Assembly (NCBI GenBank): GCA_965205915.1
Contig: OZ242191.1
Coordinates: 1-64,000 of the forward strand
Direction: 5' to 3'
DNA length: 64,000 nt
DNA from: VXMO01 sp965205915
Lineage (GTDB): Bacteria; Chloroflexota; Dehalococcoidia; UBA6926
In this document: piece after piece, positions 24,619 to 32,545 of the stretch
How positions within the stretch are numbered: the stretch's first letter is position 1
How the letters are laid out: each line of letters starts with the position of its first letter
Made by a program: the position numbers and the translations under genes
The notes under the pieces: generated by a model
What the model was told of the DNA's origin: nothing
Database searches by the model: none
Seen by the model: only the letters and a program-made list of their open reading frames with translations

Positions 24619-24961
24619 GCTATTCAACGTGGGGTTATGCTAGCAGAGCTACCCGTTAGATACAATGTTGGGCGGCTTGGGATGGGGGCGTTTGGGGGGT
24701 TGGTTGGGAGTGGGGGGCGTTGGATTCCTCGCTGCGCTCGGAATGACAGAGTGGGGCGTGGGAATGACGGAGTGGGGCGTGGGAATGACATGGGGATTGT
24801 GATGGGTTGGCGTTACGGGGTTTGGTTGGGGGAATGTGGGTTTAGATTCCCGCGTTCGCGGGAATGACGGGGTTGGAGGCGGGAATGACGGGGGTGGAGG
24901 AAGGGAATGACGGAGTGGGGGTTGGTTGGCGGAGGGGGCGGGGCGCGTCGCGACGCGCCCC
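24619..24961. repeat. repeat-filled intergenic spacer
   Basis: The 410-bp gap before folP contains no gene. It holds a type B palindrome (GATTCCTCGCTGCGCTCGGAATGACA, 24723-24748), a type A palindrome (GATTCCCGCGTTCGCGGGAATGACGG, 24845-24870), degenerate copies of GGGAATGACGGAGTGGGGC, and a perfect 22-bp palindrome GGGGCGCGTCG/CGACGCGCCCC at 24940-24961. Confidence 0.85.
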
Positions 24962-25000
24962 TACAGGTTAGGTTGCAATTGGGGGTGTGGGAGTTGATGG

Positions 25001-25912
25001 GTGTTTGAGTGGGGGCGGCGGACTTATTTGATGGGGATTGTGAACGTTTCGCCTGAGTCGTTTTCGGGGGACGGCTTGGGGGACGTGGATGCTGCTGTCG
25101 CGCAGGCGCTGCGGTTCGTGGAGGAGGGGGCGGACATCCTTGATGTTGGGGGGCAATCGACGCGGCCCCGGTATTCGGCGGCGGTTGAGGTTGGTAGGGC
25201 CGCCGCCTTCGCGGGGGATTCGGGTGGGGCGCGGGGGGATTCGGGTGGGGCCCCCGCCTTCGCGGGGGTGAGGGACAAAGGGTATGACGAGTTGTCCGTT
25301 GAGGAGGAGATTGGGCGGGTTGTGCCTGTTATCCGGGCCATTAGGGGAAAGACTGACACTCCGATCAGCGTCGATACGTATAAGGCGGGGGTGGCTGAGG
25401 CGGCCATAGAGGCGGGGGCTTCGATTGTCAACGATGTGTGGGGGCTGAAGCGGGATGTAGCGCTGGCGGGGGTGGCGGCTTCGCATGGCACACCGCTTAT
25501 TTTGATGCACAACCAGGAGGGCACGCGGTATACGCGGCTGATTCCGGATGTCGTTGCGAGCTTGCGGCGGAGCGTGGCGATGGCGGTGGCGGCGGGGGTG
25601 GCGCGGGAGCGGATTATCGTCGACCCGGGATTTGGGTTCGGGAAGACTGTCGGTCATAACCTCGAGGTGTTGCGTCGGCTTGGCGAGATCAAGGCGGCGC
25701 TGGGGTTGCCGTTGCTTTTGGGGACGAGTCGGAAGTCGACTATTGGGCGGGTGTTGGATTTACCTGTTGATGATCGTGTCGAGGGAACGGCGGCGACGGT
25801 GGCGCTGGGGATCGCGCAGGGGGCGGACATCGTGCGGATACATGACGTGAGAGAGATGGCGCGGGTTGTGAGGATGACGGACGCGGTGGCGCGCGGCGGG
25901 TGGAATGGCTGA
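25001..25912 (+). CDS. folP: dihydropteroate synthase with an in-frame repeat insertion
   Basis: Condenses p-aminobenzoate with dihydropterin pyrophosphate in folate synthesis. 303 residues from GTG 25001. The typical start FEWGRRTYLMGIVNVSPESFSGDG is present in sequence, then DILDVGGQSTRP (about 46-57), ISVDTYKAGVA, SIVNDVWGL, ILMHNQ, IIVDPGFGFGK, LLLGTSRKS and the RIHDV end. Between STRP and SVEEEIGRVVPVI lie about 43 residues where most family members have roughly 6-10. The extra sequence is Gly/Ala-rich and encoded by palindromic repeat DNA (25192-25283). The reading frame is preserved, so the enzyme is probably functional with an enlarged loop. Overlaps folK by 8 bases. Confidence 0.92.
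   Translation: MFEWGRRTYLMGIVNVSPESFSGDGLGDVDAAVAQALRFVEEGADILDVGGQSTRPRYSAAVEVGRAAAFAGDSGGARGDSGGAPAFAGVRDKGYDELSVEEEIGRVVPVIRAIRGKTDTPISVDTYKAGVAEAAIEAGASIVNDVWGLKRDVALAGVAASHGTPLILMHNQEGTRYTRLIPDVVASLRRSVAMAVAAGVARERIIVDPGFGFGKTVGHNLEVLRRLGEIKAALGLPLLLGTSRKSTIGRVLDLPVDDRVEGTAATVALGIAQGADIVRIHDVREMARVVRMTDAVARGGWNG
25192..25283. repeat. palindromic element inserted in frame within folP
   Basis: Contains GGATTCGGGTGGGGC twice and the hairpin CCCCCGC-CTTC-GCGGGGG (25251-25268). The same hairpin stem occurs in the sdhA leader (10381), and the unit resembles the intergenic type A palindrome. It adds roughly 30-37 residues (AAAFAGDSGGARGDSGGAPA and flanks) to the loop after the STRP motif. Confidence 0.7.
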
Positions 25913-26438
25913 CCTCGCCACTGCTTACCTGGGGCTTGGCGCGAATCTTGGCGATCGGGAGCGGGCGCTTAGGGATGCGGTCGCGGAGCTAGGCCGAGAT
26001 ATGAACGTGGTTGCCGCGTCCTCTTTGTATGAGACGGCGCCGGTGGGGTATTTGGATCAGCCGGCATTCCTTAATGCGTGCGTGGTGGCGCAGACGGAGT
26101 TGGGGCCGGAGGAGCTTCTGGATTTCGTGAAGGGGATAGAGGAACGGGCGGGGCGGGTGGCTAGTTTTCAGAATGCGCCGCGGGTGTTGGACATCGATAT
26201 CTTGCTGTATGTGGATGCGGGCGGGGAGCATGTGGTGATGCAGTCGGAGCGGCTGGAGATTCCGCATCCTCGGATGCATGAGCGGGGGTTTGTGCTGGTT
26301 CCGCTTGGGGAGGTTGCGGGGGGTGTTTTGCATCCGGTGTTGGGGCGGACGGTTGGGGAGTTGAGGGATGAGGTGGGGGATGCTGGGGTCAGCCGCGTTC
26401 GCTCAAAAACAGATTGGACCAGCGACCAAACACGTTGA
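25905..26438 (+). CDS. folK: 2-amino-4-hydroxy-6-hydroxymethyldihydropteridine pyrophosphokinase
   Basis: Transfers pyrophosphate from ATP to the pterin alcohol, the step before FolP. 177 residues with AYLGLGANLGDRE at the N-terminus, SSLYETAPVGYLDQPAFLNA (about 38-57), and the metal-binding and ATP-binding RVLDIDILLY and IPHPRMHERGFVLVPL. The ATG overlaps the folP stop region by 8 bases, forming a folP-folK operon. The last 50 bases overlap the end of the convergent amidotransferase gene, and the final 15 residues are probably non-conserved. Confidence 0.93.
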   Translation: MADLATAYLGLGANLGDRERALRDAVAELGRDMNVVAASSLYETAPVGYLDQPAFLNACVVAQTELGPEELLDFVKGIEERAGRVASFQNAPRVLDIDILLYVDAGGEHVVMQSERLEIPHPRMHERGFVLVPLGEVAGGVLHPVLGRTVGELRDEVGDAGVSRVRSKTDWTSDQTR

Positions 26439-27120
26439 TTGCTGCCTCTCTCAGGGCTTCTGCTCGCGCAGGTGTCTCATCCAAAAGAGCGGAAGGTTCG
26501 AGGTTGGCGCGTCGGAGGTCTTCGGGGAATTGGGTTGCCATTTCTTTGATTTGAGCTTCTGTCATTTCCAGGTGGAAGAGTAGGGCGTAGACGTTTTGGT
26601 TGTAGGAGAAGCCTTGTGTTGCAGTCATTTCTGAGGAACCAATGGGGGTTGCGCCTTTGGGTAGATCGTAGATGTCGCCGTGCCAGTGTAGGGGTGTGAA
26701 GGTTTCGGGTAGGGCGGAGAGGACGGGGTTGTTGGCGGCGTGCTCGGAGCGTTTGACGGGTTTCCAGCCTAATTCGGGGGCGGGGCCGGGGTGGACTTCT
26801 GAGCCGAGAACGTCGGCGATTACCTGGCTGCCGAGGCAGACGCCGAGCAGGGGAATGTTGTTGTCGATGGCCTGTCGGGCGAGTTGTTTTTCGGCGCGTA
26901 GGTAGGGGTATTTGTGCTCTTCGTAGACGGACTGGGGGCCGCCCATGATGATGAGGCCGGCGTAGTTTTCCAGCGTGGTGGGAGTGGTTTGAGCGAGGTC
27001 GGTGCGGATGGTTTCGACCTGCGCGCCAGCGTGTCTCAGCGCTTCAAGGATTAGGCCGGGGTGTTCGGGATCGGCGTGTTGGAGGACGAGGACGCGGGGG
27101 GCGGGGTTGGTGTCGGTCAT
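26389..27120 (-). CDS. class I glutamine amidotransferase (GMP synthase GATase-like)
   Basis: 243 residues from ATG 27120. The nucleophile elbow is PLLGVCLGSQVIADVLG (Cys at about 86), with the oxyanion-side GGPQSVYEE (about 52-60) and the catalytic His in HWHGD and a second His in LLFHLEMTEAQ with the Glu. It is a stand-alone domain with no synthetase partner next to it. Such proteins are often annotated as GMP synthase-like or gamma-glutamyl hydrolase-like; the substrate is unknown. Converges on and overlaps folK by 50 bp. Confidence 0.87.
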   Translation of the reverse strand: MTDTNPAPRVLVLQHADPEHPGLILEALRHAGAQVETIRTDLAQTTPTTLENYAGLIIMGGPQSVYEEHKYPYLRAEKQLARQAIDNNIPLLGVCLGSQVIADVLGSEVHPGPAPELGWKPVKRSEHAANNPVLSALPETFTPLHWHGDIYDLPKGATPIGSSEMTATQGFSYNQNVYALLFHLEMTEAQIKEMATQFPEDLRRANLEPSALLDETPARAEALREAAINVFGRWSNLFLSERG

Positions 27121-27136
27121 AGAGTGGGCCTTTGCG

Positions 27137-27571
27137 TCAGATGGAATGTTCCCATTCGTCAAGGCGGACGGGGTCCAGTCTTTCGATACCATCTATCCGA
27201 TCAAAGTCGGTGTCGGCAGAGATGATGTGGGTTATGCCAAGCCGTTGCATGACGGCTGTGTGGATGAGGTCGCGGGCGTCTATGCGCGGATAGCGTTCGA
27301 CCATTTGTCCCGCGAGAATGACGTCATCCGCGTAGACGGGTTCAATGCGGCCTTGCATTGTCTCGGCGAATTGATTCAGTGCCACCCGGCCTTCCGGCCA
27401 ACGACGCGCGGCGACGTAATAGTGAATGATCTCCTGCAGGGCCTCGGAATCCGTGAAGAAGGCGCTTCGATCAGCCGTCACCATGTTGAGGATGCGCAGG
27501 CATGGCTGTCTGTATCGATGCTCCCGGCCGACCGCATAGATCGGTATGTTGGTATCAATAAAGAGGGCCAA
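27137..27571 (-). CDS. PIN-domain ribonuclease toxin (VapC family)
   Basis: 144 residues, TTG start overlapping the antitoxin gene by 17 bases. PIN-domain acidic residues are in FIDTNIPIY (N-terminus), SEALQEIIHYY (about 42-52), ARDLIHTAVMQRLG (about 97-110) and SADTDFDRIDGIERL. It presumably cleaves tRNA or other RNA when free of its antitoxin. Confidence 0.87.
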   Translation of the reverse strand: MALFIDTNIPIYAVGREHRYRQPCLRILNMVTADRSAFFTDSEALQEIIHYYVAARRWPEGRVALNQFAETMQGRIEPVYADDVILAGQMVERYPRIDARDLIHTAVMQRLGITHIISADTDFDRIDGIERLDPVRLDEWEHSI

Positions 27572-27806
27572 TGTTACCGGACTGCCTGATTATTCTGCGG
27601 ATGTCTTGCGGGTCTTCGGGGACGGGAAGGCTCAGGGACTTCATTATTTCAACGGCTCGCCGACGCCTTGCGCGGTCGATTTCTTCGTAGGCGTCATCAA
27701 TGAGTTGGCGGACTACTTCGGAGATTGGGGCGCCCTTTTCGCGCGCCAGTTCTTCCAAGCGCGAGCGACGCTCGGGGTCGAGTCGGACTTCCAACCTGTG
27801 AGCCAT
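27555..27806 (-). CDS. ribbon-helix-helix antitoxin (VapB-like)
   Basis: 83 residues. The N-terminal RHH motif AHRLEVRLDPERRSRLEEL is followed by a helix containing PISEVVRQLIDDAYEE, and the C-terminal tail should wrap the toxin. GAGGAG lies before the ATG. The toxin gene starts inside its last codons. Direct and inverted GTACGG repeats upstream look like its own operator. Confidence 0.82.
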   Translation of the reverse strand: MAHRLEVRLDPERRSRLEELAREKGAPISEVVRQLIDDAYEEIDRARRRRAVEIMKSLSLPVPEDPQDIRRIIRQSGNIGPLY

Positions 27807-27816
27807 TTCTGCTCCT

Positions 27817-27854
27817 CTGTACGGTTGTTACTGTACGGCTATTGTCTGCCGTAC
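27817..27854. promoter_or_regulatory. operator-like repeats upstream of the vapBC pair
   Basis: CTGTACGG occurs twice as a direct repeat (27817-27824 and 27831-27838), and GTACGGC (27833-27839) forms a perfect inverted repeat with GCCGTAC (27848-27854) around eight bases. The position just ahead of the RHH antitoxin start is typical for toxin-antitoxin autorepression. Confidence 0.5.
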
Positions 27855-27925
27855 ATGGAGTGGAGTCAATGGGGGGAGGGGGAGTGTTGGATGGCGGTAA
27901 GAGGTTTGGTTGGGGGATGGAGGTT

Positions 27926-27985
27926 AAGATTCCCGCGTTCGCGGGAATGACGGAGTGGGGGAGCGGGAATGACGGAGTGGGGGGC
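27926..27985. repeat. type A palindrome plus partial copies before the PHP gene
   Basis: GATTCCCGCGTTCGCGGGAATGACGG at 27928-27953, followed by GGGAATGACGGAGTGGGG partial copies. Lies in the 239-bp gap between the vapBC operator and the PHP gene. Confidence 0.75.
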
Positions 27986-28045
27986 GGTTCGCGTTGTGGC
28001 GTGGTGGGGGGTTCTTGTAGAATGCAGAGGCTTGTCAGATTCATC

Positions 28046-28747
28046 ATGAAGCTGGACCTTCACGTTCATACTAATTTCGGTTCTTCCGATAGTGGCCTAT
28101 CGCCGCAGGAGCTTGTGGTGGCCGCGAAGGCGGTCGGGCTTGATGGCGTCTGCGTCACGGAGCATGGCACCGTCTGGGATAACTACCAGCTCGAGCGATT
28201 CTCTGCGGAACATGATTTCCTCGTGATACCGGGGATGGAGGTCGCGACGGATCTTGGCCACATCACATGCTTTGGGCTGCCAGGGTACGCGGCCGGCATC
28301 CACCGCGCTGAGATCCTGCGGCGGGTCATCATGGCGTCGGACGGGATCATGGTCGCCGCGCACCCGTTTCGGCGCATGTTCGATGACCCCCGCATCAGCG
28401 GCTGGCAAAAACAGTATTCCCTGGAGGAGGCGGTCGAGTTGCCGATCTTCAAGCTGACGGACGAGATGGAGGTCGTGAACGGGGCGAATAACGCGCCGGA
28501 GAACCTGTTTGCGCTACAGGTGGCACGGGCGCTTGGGCGTAGGGGAGTCGGAGGCGGGGACGCGCATTCGACATCCGGCATAGGCTCCGGCGCGATTGTC
28601 ACTGAGCGTCGAATCTCTACTGTGGAGGAGTTTATCGAGGAGATACGCGAGGGCCGCTATTACCCGACCGGCTCGATAATCCAGGGGAGCGACAGGTCGT
28701 ATTGGGATGAGCGTGCAGATGATCTTGCCGCGGCAGGCGCGCGATGA
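28046..28747 (+). CDS. PHP-domain metal-dependent phosphoesterase
   Basis: 233 residues. PHP motifs: the N-terminal MKLDLHVHTNFGSSDSGLSP (HxH), TEHGTVWDN (about 40-48), IPGMEVATDLGHITCFG (about 64-80), AAHPFRR (about 107) and GGDAHST (about 176). These bind two or three metals. The exact phosphoester substrate is unknown. ATG 28046 is preferred; an ATG 24 bases upstream is in frame. A TAGAAT hexamer at 28018 could be its -10. The stop overlaps the start of the DinG-like gene (ATGA). Confidence 0.87.
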   Translation: MKLDLHVHTNFGSSDSGLSPQELVVAAKAVGLDGVCVTEHGTVWDNYQLERFSAEHDFLVIPGMEVATDLGHITCFGLPGYAAGIHRAEILRRVIMASDGIMVAAHPFRRMFDDPRISGWQKQYSLEEAVELPIFKLTDEMEVVNGANNAPENLFALQVARALGRRGVGGGDAHSTSGIGSGAIVTERRISTVEEFIEEIREGRYYPTGSIIQGSDRSYWDERADDLAAAGAR

Positions 28748-31575
28748 CCACTGCGGCCGGACCCGTCCCGTTCCCGCAGACGTTCGTTTCGCTCGACCTT
28801 GAAACGACAGGGCTGAATTCGGATAGCGACCGCATCATCGAGGTTGGCGCGGTAAAGGTGGTGGGCGGGGAATTTGTCGACAGCTTTCAGCGCCTTATCA
28901 ACCCCGGGCACACGCTGCCTGATTTCGTGTCTGTCCTAACTGGCATTACTGACGCCGATCTTGTAGGCGCGCCGCCGTTTGGGGACGTGGCGGAGGAGCT
29001 TGCGGCGTTTATCGGCGACCTGCCGATGGTGGGACAGAATTATCGATTTGACCTTGGGTTCCTGAACGCGGGTGGGGTGAGTCCGACCGGTCCGGTGTAC
29101 GACACGCTGGATATGTCGCGCATCTTGCGACCTTCGGCGGCGAATCACGGTCTTGGGTGGCTCATCGAGGAGTTGGACATCCGTAACGACAGTCCGCACC
29201 GGGCGCTAGCGGACGCGGAGGCGACGGCGCACGTTTTCCAGGAGTTCTGGAACAGGATTCACGGTCTCGATCCGGTGACGATTGCGATGATTCGTTCGCT
29301 GGTTGACCGAGCGCCGGGCGAGTGGAGCGCGGGGGCGGTGTTTGACCTGGCTGCCCGAGAGCGTGGAATTGCCGCCGGTGGGCCCGAGGGCGTGATCCGG
29401 CGGCTGACGGAGCGGCTTGGACGTCCGAGTGTGGAGTCCGAAACGCGGCAGCGTCGGTTGCCGGCGACGGAGGCCGGTGGGGCGGCCATCGCGGCTGTAT
29501 TTGAAAAGGACGGCGGACTTGGGCGGGCGCTCGATGAATCATATGAGCCTCGAACTCAGCAGTTAGAGATGGCGCAGGCAGTGCTGGAGATACAGGAGGC
29601 CGGGGGAACGCTGCTGCTGGAAGCGCCGCCGGGGACGGGAAAGTCGCTGGGTTATCTGATTCCGGCCATGTGGCGGGCGGAGGCGGGCGAGGAGCAGGTC
29701 GTCGTTGCGACATCGACGCGTGGCTTGCAGGAGCAGTTGGCGGCCAAGGATGTTCCCATCGCGCTACAGGCGCTTGGGCTGTCTTCGGACGATTTCCGGG
29801 TGGCCCTGCTCAAGGGCAGGGGGAACTATCTGTGCATCTCGCGTCTGCTGTCGCGACTGGGCAATCTTGAAGTGACGGCCGGCGATGCCGCGTTCCTGGC
29901 TCGGCTGCTGGTGTGGCTGGAATCAACGGAGAGCGGTGATCTCGGTGAACTGCCGATAGGCGAACAGGAGGCGGCGCGGTGGTCGAGCCTGTCCGCCGGT
30001 TCAGAGGAGGGGCATAGAAACTGCGCGTATGAGCGTGAGGGGCACTGTTTCATTGGGCGGGCTCGCCGCGCCGCGCAGGCCGCGCACCTTGTGATTACGA
30101 ATCATGCGCTGCTGCTCGCGGATTCGTCGGCGGGTAGCGGCGTGCTTAAGGACGTCCCGCACATCATCCTTGATGAGGCGCACAACCTTGAGCGAGAGGC
30201 GACGGATCATTACACCCGCAGCATTTCCCATACCGAGGTGAACGAGCTGCTCGCGGCATTGGGTTCAGACTCCGATGATGGACGGCCACGGATTGTGGTG
30301 ACGGCGCTGGCGGGTTCCGAGCAGGGCGGTGGTTCTCGCAGGGCCGAGATTGAGGCCGCGGGGGCAGAGGTTGCGGCGGCGGCTCGAAACGCGGCGACTA
30401 GCGCCGGACAGTTCTTCAGGGCAGTTGGCGTGATGACTGCGGGGGCGCGCTCCGACCGGGGAGGCGAGGCCGTTCGGCTCACGCAACAGGCGCGGGAGAC
30501 GGAAGAATGTCGTGAGGTGGCGCGCGCGTGGGAGGACCTGGACGGGACTCTTAGCGCCGTGAACAACCTGGTAGATTCGCGGCTGCGCTCGGCGTTGCAG
30601 ACGCAGCAGGGGCGACAGGGGCCATCGACGGATGTGGACGATGCAATGCGCCGTATATCTGACGTAAGGGAACGTCTGCAACGCGTGATGAGTGGGACGA
30701 ATCCTGACGAGGACATCACATGGCTGGAGTTGCCGCGAGATCAGCGGCGTGGTGTCTCTTTGAACTGGGCGCCGATGACAGTCGCGCCGCATCTTGCGAG
30801 CGGACCATTTAACGAACGCAAGTCGATTGTGCTGGCGAGCGCGACGCTGACGACGGACGGCTCGTTCGGGTTCATCAGCGAACGACTGGGACTTGAGGAG
30901 CCATCCGAAAAGCGGCTGAGTCTCGGGCTGGCCCCGGAGGATGCGGCGGCGGCGATGGTTCCCATGGACGTGCCTGATCCGAATAGCAATGCCTACGGCA
31001 GGGCCGTTCAGCAGGCCATCGTTGATGTTGCGACGGCGACGGGGGGTGGGGTGCTGGCGCTGTTCACGTCGCACGCGTCGCTCCGCGAGACGTACACGAA
31101 GATTAGCTCCGTGCTGCGTGAGCGGGATATCAGCGTGCTGGCGCAGGGCATCGACGGGCCGCCGGATCGGTTGGCGGAGATTGCGCGGCTTCGCAAGGGA
31201 ATCGTCATTCTTGGGGCGGCGGCGTTCTGGGAGGGTGTGGATCTACCGGGCGACGCGCTACGGGCGCTGATCGTCGCGCGGCTGCCGTTTGATGTGCCAT
31301 TCGATCCCATCATCGCGGCGCGGGGCGAGACGTATGAGAACTCGTTCAGCGAGTTCCAGATTCCGCGCTCGCTGTTGAGATTCAAGCAGGGCGTGGGGCG
31401 ACTGATTCGGAGCACAAAAGATCAGGGCGTGATTGTTGTGCTCGACTCGCGTGTGCTCAACAGGGGGTATGGCGCGGCGTTCATCGACGCGCTGCCGACG
31501 CCGACGGTACTGACGCCGCCGCTGGACCGGTTGGGCGATCAGGTTCGGGAGTGGTTCGGCGGCGATGGCGAGTGA
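28744..31575 (+). CDS. DinG-family helicase with N-terminal DnaQ-like 3'-5' exonuclease
   Basis: 943 residues. The N-terminal exonuclease has VSLDLETTGLNSDSDRIIEVG (Exo I, DxE), NYRFDLGFLN and HRALADAEATA (Exo III). The XPD/DinG-type superfamily 2 helicase follows: Walker A in APPGTGKSLGYLIPAM (about 296), a region with Cys residues in NYLCISRLL, NCAYEREGHC and nearby that could hold the 4Fe-4S cluster, the DEAH box in ILDEAHNLE (about 475), and motif V-VI RFKQGVGRLIRS near the C-terminus. It resembles Bacillus-type DinG. It is translationally coupled to the PHP gene and overlaps the glycosylase by 11 bases, forming a DNA-maintenance operon. Confidence 0.92.
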   Translation: MTTAAGPVPFPQTFVSLDLETTGLNSDSDRIIEVGAVKVVGGEFVDSFQRLINPGHTLPDFVSVLTGITDADLVGAPPFGDVAEELAAFIGDLPMVGQNYRFDLGFLNAGGVSPTGPVYDTLDMSRILRPSAANHGLGWLIEELDIRNDSPHRALADAEATAHVFQEFWNRIHGLDPVTIAMIRSLVDRAPGEWSAGAVFDLAARERGIAAGGPEGVIRRLTERLGRPSVESETRQRRLPATEAGGAAIAAVFEKDGGLGRALDESYEPRTQQLEMAQAVLEIQEAGGTLLLEAPPGTGKSLGYLIPAMWRAEAGEEQVVVATSTRGLQEQLAAKDVPIALQALGLSSDDFRVALLKGRGNYLCISRLLSRLGNLEVTAGDAAFLARLLVWLESTESGDLGELPIGEQEAARWSSLSAGSEEGHRNCAYEREGHCFIGRARRAAQAAHLVITNHALLLADSSAGSGVLKDVPHIILDEAHNLEREATDHYTRSISHTEVNELLAALGSDSDDGRPRIVVTALAGSEQGGGSRRAEIEAAGAEVAAAARNAATSAGQFFRAVGVMTAGARSDRGGEAVRLTQQARETEECREVARAWEDLDGTLSAVNNLVDSRLRSALQTQQGRQGPSTDVDDAMRRISDVRERLQRVMSGTNPDEDITWLELPRDQRRGVSLNWAPMTVAPHLASGPFNERKSIVLASATLTTDGSFGFISERLGLEEPSEKRLSLGLAPEDAAAAMVPMDVPDPNSNAYGRAVQQAIVDVATATGGGVLALFTSHASLRETYTKISSVLRERDISVLAQGIDGPPDRLAEIARLRKGIVILGAAAFWEGVDLPGDALRALIVARLPFDVPFDPIIAARGETYENSFSEFQIPRSLLRFKQGVGRLIRSTKDQGVIVVLDSRVLNRGYGAAFIDALPTPTVLTPPLDRLGDQVREWFGGDGE

Positions 31576-32545
31576 ACCGGACGGCGTGACGGCGGCGCAC
31601 ATCGAGTTGGCGTGGCCGCTGGACTTGCCGGCGTCGCTGGATGAGGGCCAGGCTTTCGGTTGGACTGCGCCGGAGCGCGAGGACGGCGGGTGGTGGATCG
31701 GGACGGTGTACGGCCATGCCGTCCGTATCCGGCACGTTGATGGCAGCCCTGACACACCCGGCGCGCTTGATGTTGAGGCGCATGATGCCGGGCCGGGGAA
31801 TGACGCGGCGGCGGCGATGGTAACGCGGTATCTGAGGTTGGATGACGACCATGAGGCCATTTGGCGTGATTTATCCCGGGATGCCGTGCTTGGCGAGATC
31901 ATGGGGCGTTGGTCGGGCTTGAGCGTGTTGCGACAGGCGCCGTGGGAGTGCCTGGCGAGTTTCATCATCAGCGCGCAATGCCATTTGCCGCGCATTAAGA
32001 GGAACATGCAGAACCTCGCGGAGGCGTGCGGTGTGAGCAGCACTGCGTGGGGGCAGACGGTCTATCGCGTCCCTGAGCCGGACGCCGTGGCGCGACTGGG
32101 TGAGATGCGCCTTCGGGAGATCGGGCTGGGGTTTCGCGCGCCGTTTCTCGCGTCGGCTGCCATCAGGATTGCAGAGGGCGAAATCGATCTCGACGCTCTT
32201 TGTGAGTTGTCGTATGAGGAGTCAAAGGGCGAGCTGCTGACATTCAAGGGCATTGGGCCGAAGATCGCCGACTGCATCCTCGCGTTTTCGCTGGATCACA
32301 TGGAGGCATTTGCGGTGGATCGGTGGGTGAGCCGCGCAGTGACTCGTCTCTATATGGATGGGGCAAAGACGGCGGAGGACAAGATTTCGGCGTGGGGGCG
32401 GGAGCGATTCGGCAAGTATGCCGCCTATGCCCAGCAGTTGTTGTTCCAGGAGGAACGAGAGGTGGCGATGCGGGAGCGCGGGTTGCCAGGGAGCGTCATG
32501 ATCCGGCAGAGGCGGCAGAATCGCGCGCTTTCCACTGCCGGATAA
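31565..32545 (+). CDS. OGG1-type 8-oxoguanine DNA glycosylase/lyase
   Basis: 326 residues. The N-terminal beta domain contains the SLDEGQAFGW segment typical of OGG1 (Phe/Cys pocket region), followed by SLQ-like APWECLASFIISAQ. The HhH-GPD motif is FKGIGPKIADCILAFSLDHM with catalytic K233, and D252 in FAVDRWVSRAV; the 19-residue spacing equals K249-D268 of human OGG1. Excises oxidised guanine and nicks the strand. Overlaps the end of the helicase gene by 11 bases, and its 3' end overlaps the convergent CCA-enzyme gene by 50. Confidence 0.92.
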   Translation: MASEPDGVTAAHIELAWPLDLPASLDEGQAFGWTAPEREDGGWWIGTVYGHAVRIRHVDGSPDTPGALDVEAHDAGPGNDAAAAMVTRYLRLDDDHEAIWRDLSRDAVLGEIMGRWSGLSVLRQAPWECLASFIISAQCHLPRIKRNMQNLAEACGVSSTAWGQTVYRVPEPDAVARLGEMRLREIGLGFRAPFLASAAIRIAEGEIDLDALCELSYEESKGELLTFKGIGPKIADCILAFSLDHMEAFAVDRWVSRAVTRLYMDGAKTAEDKISAWGRERFGKYAAYAQQLLFQEEREVAMRERGLPGSVMIRQRRQNRALSTAG

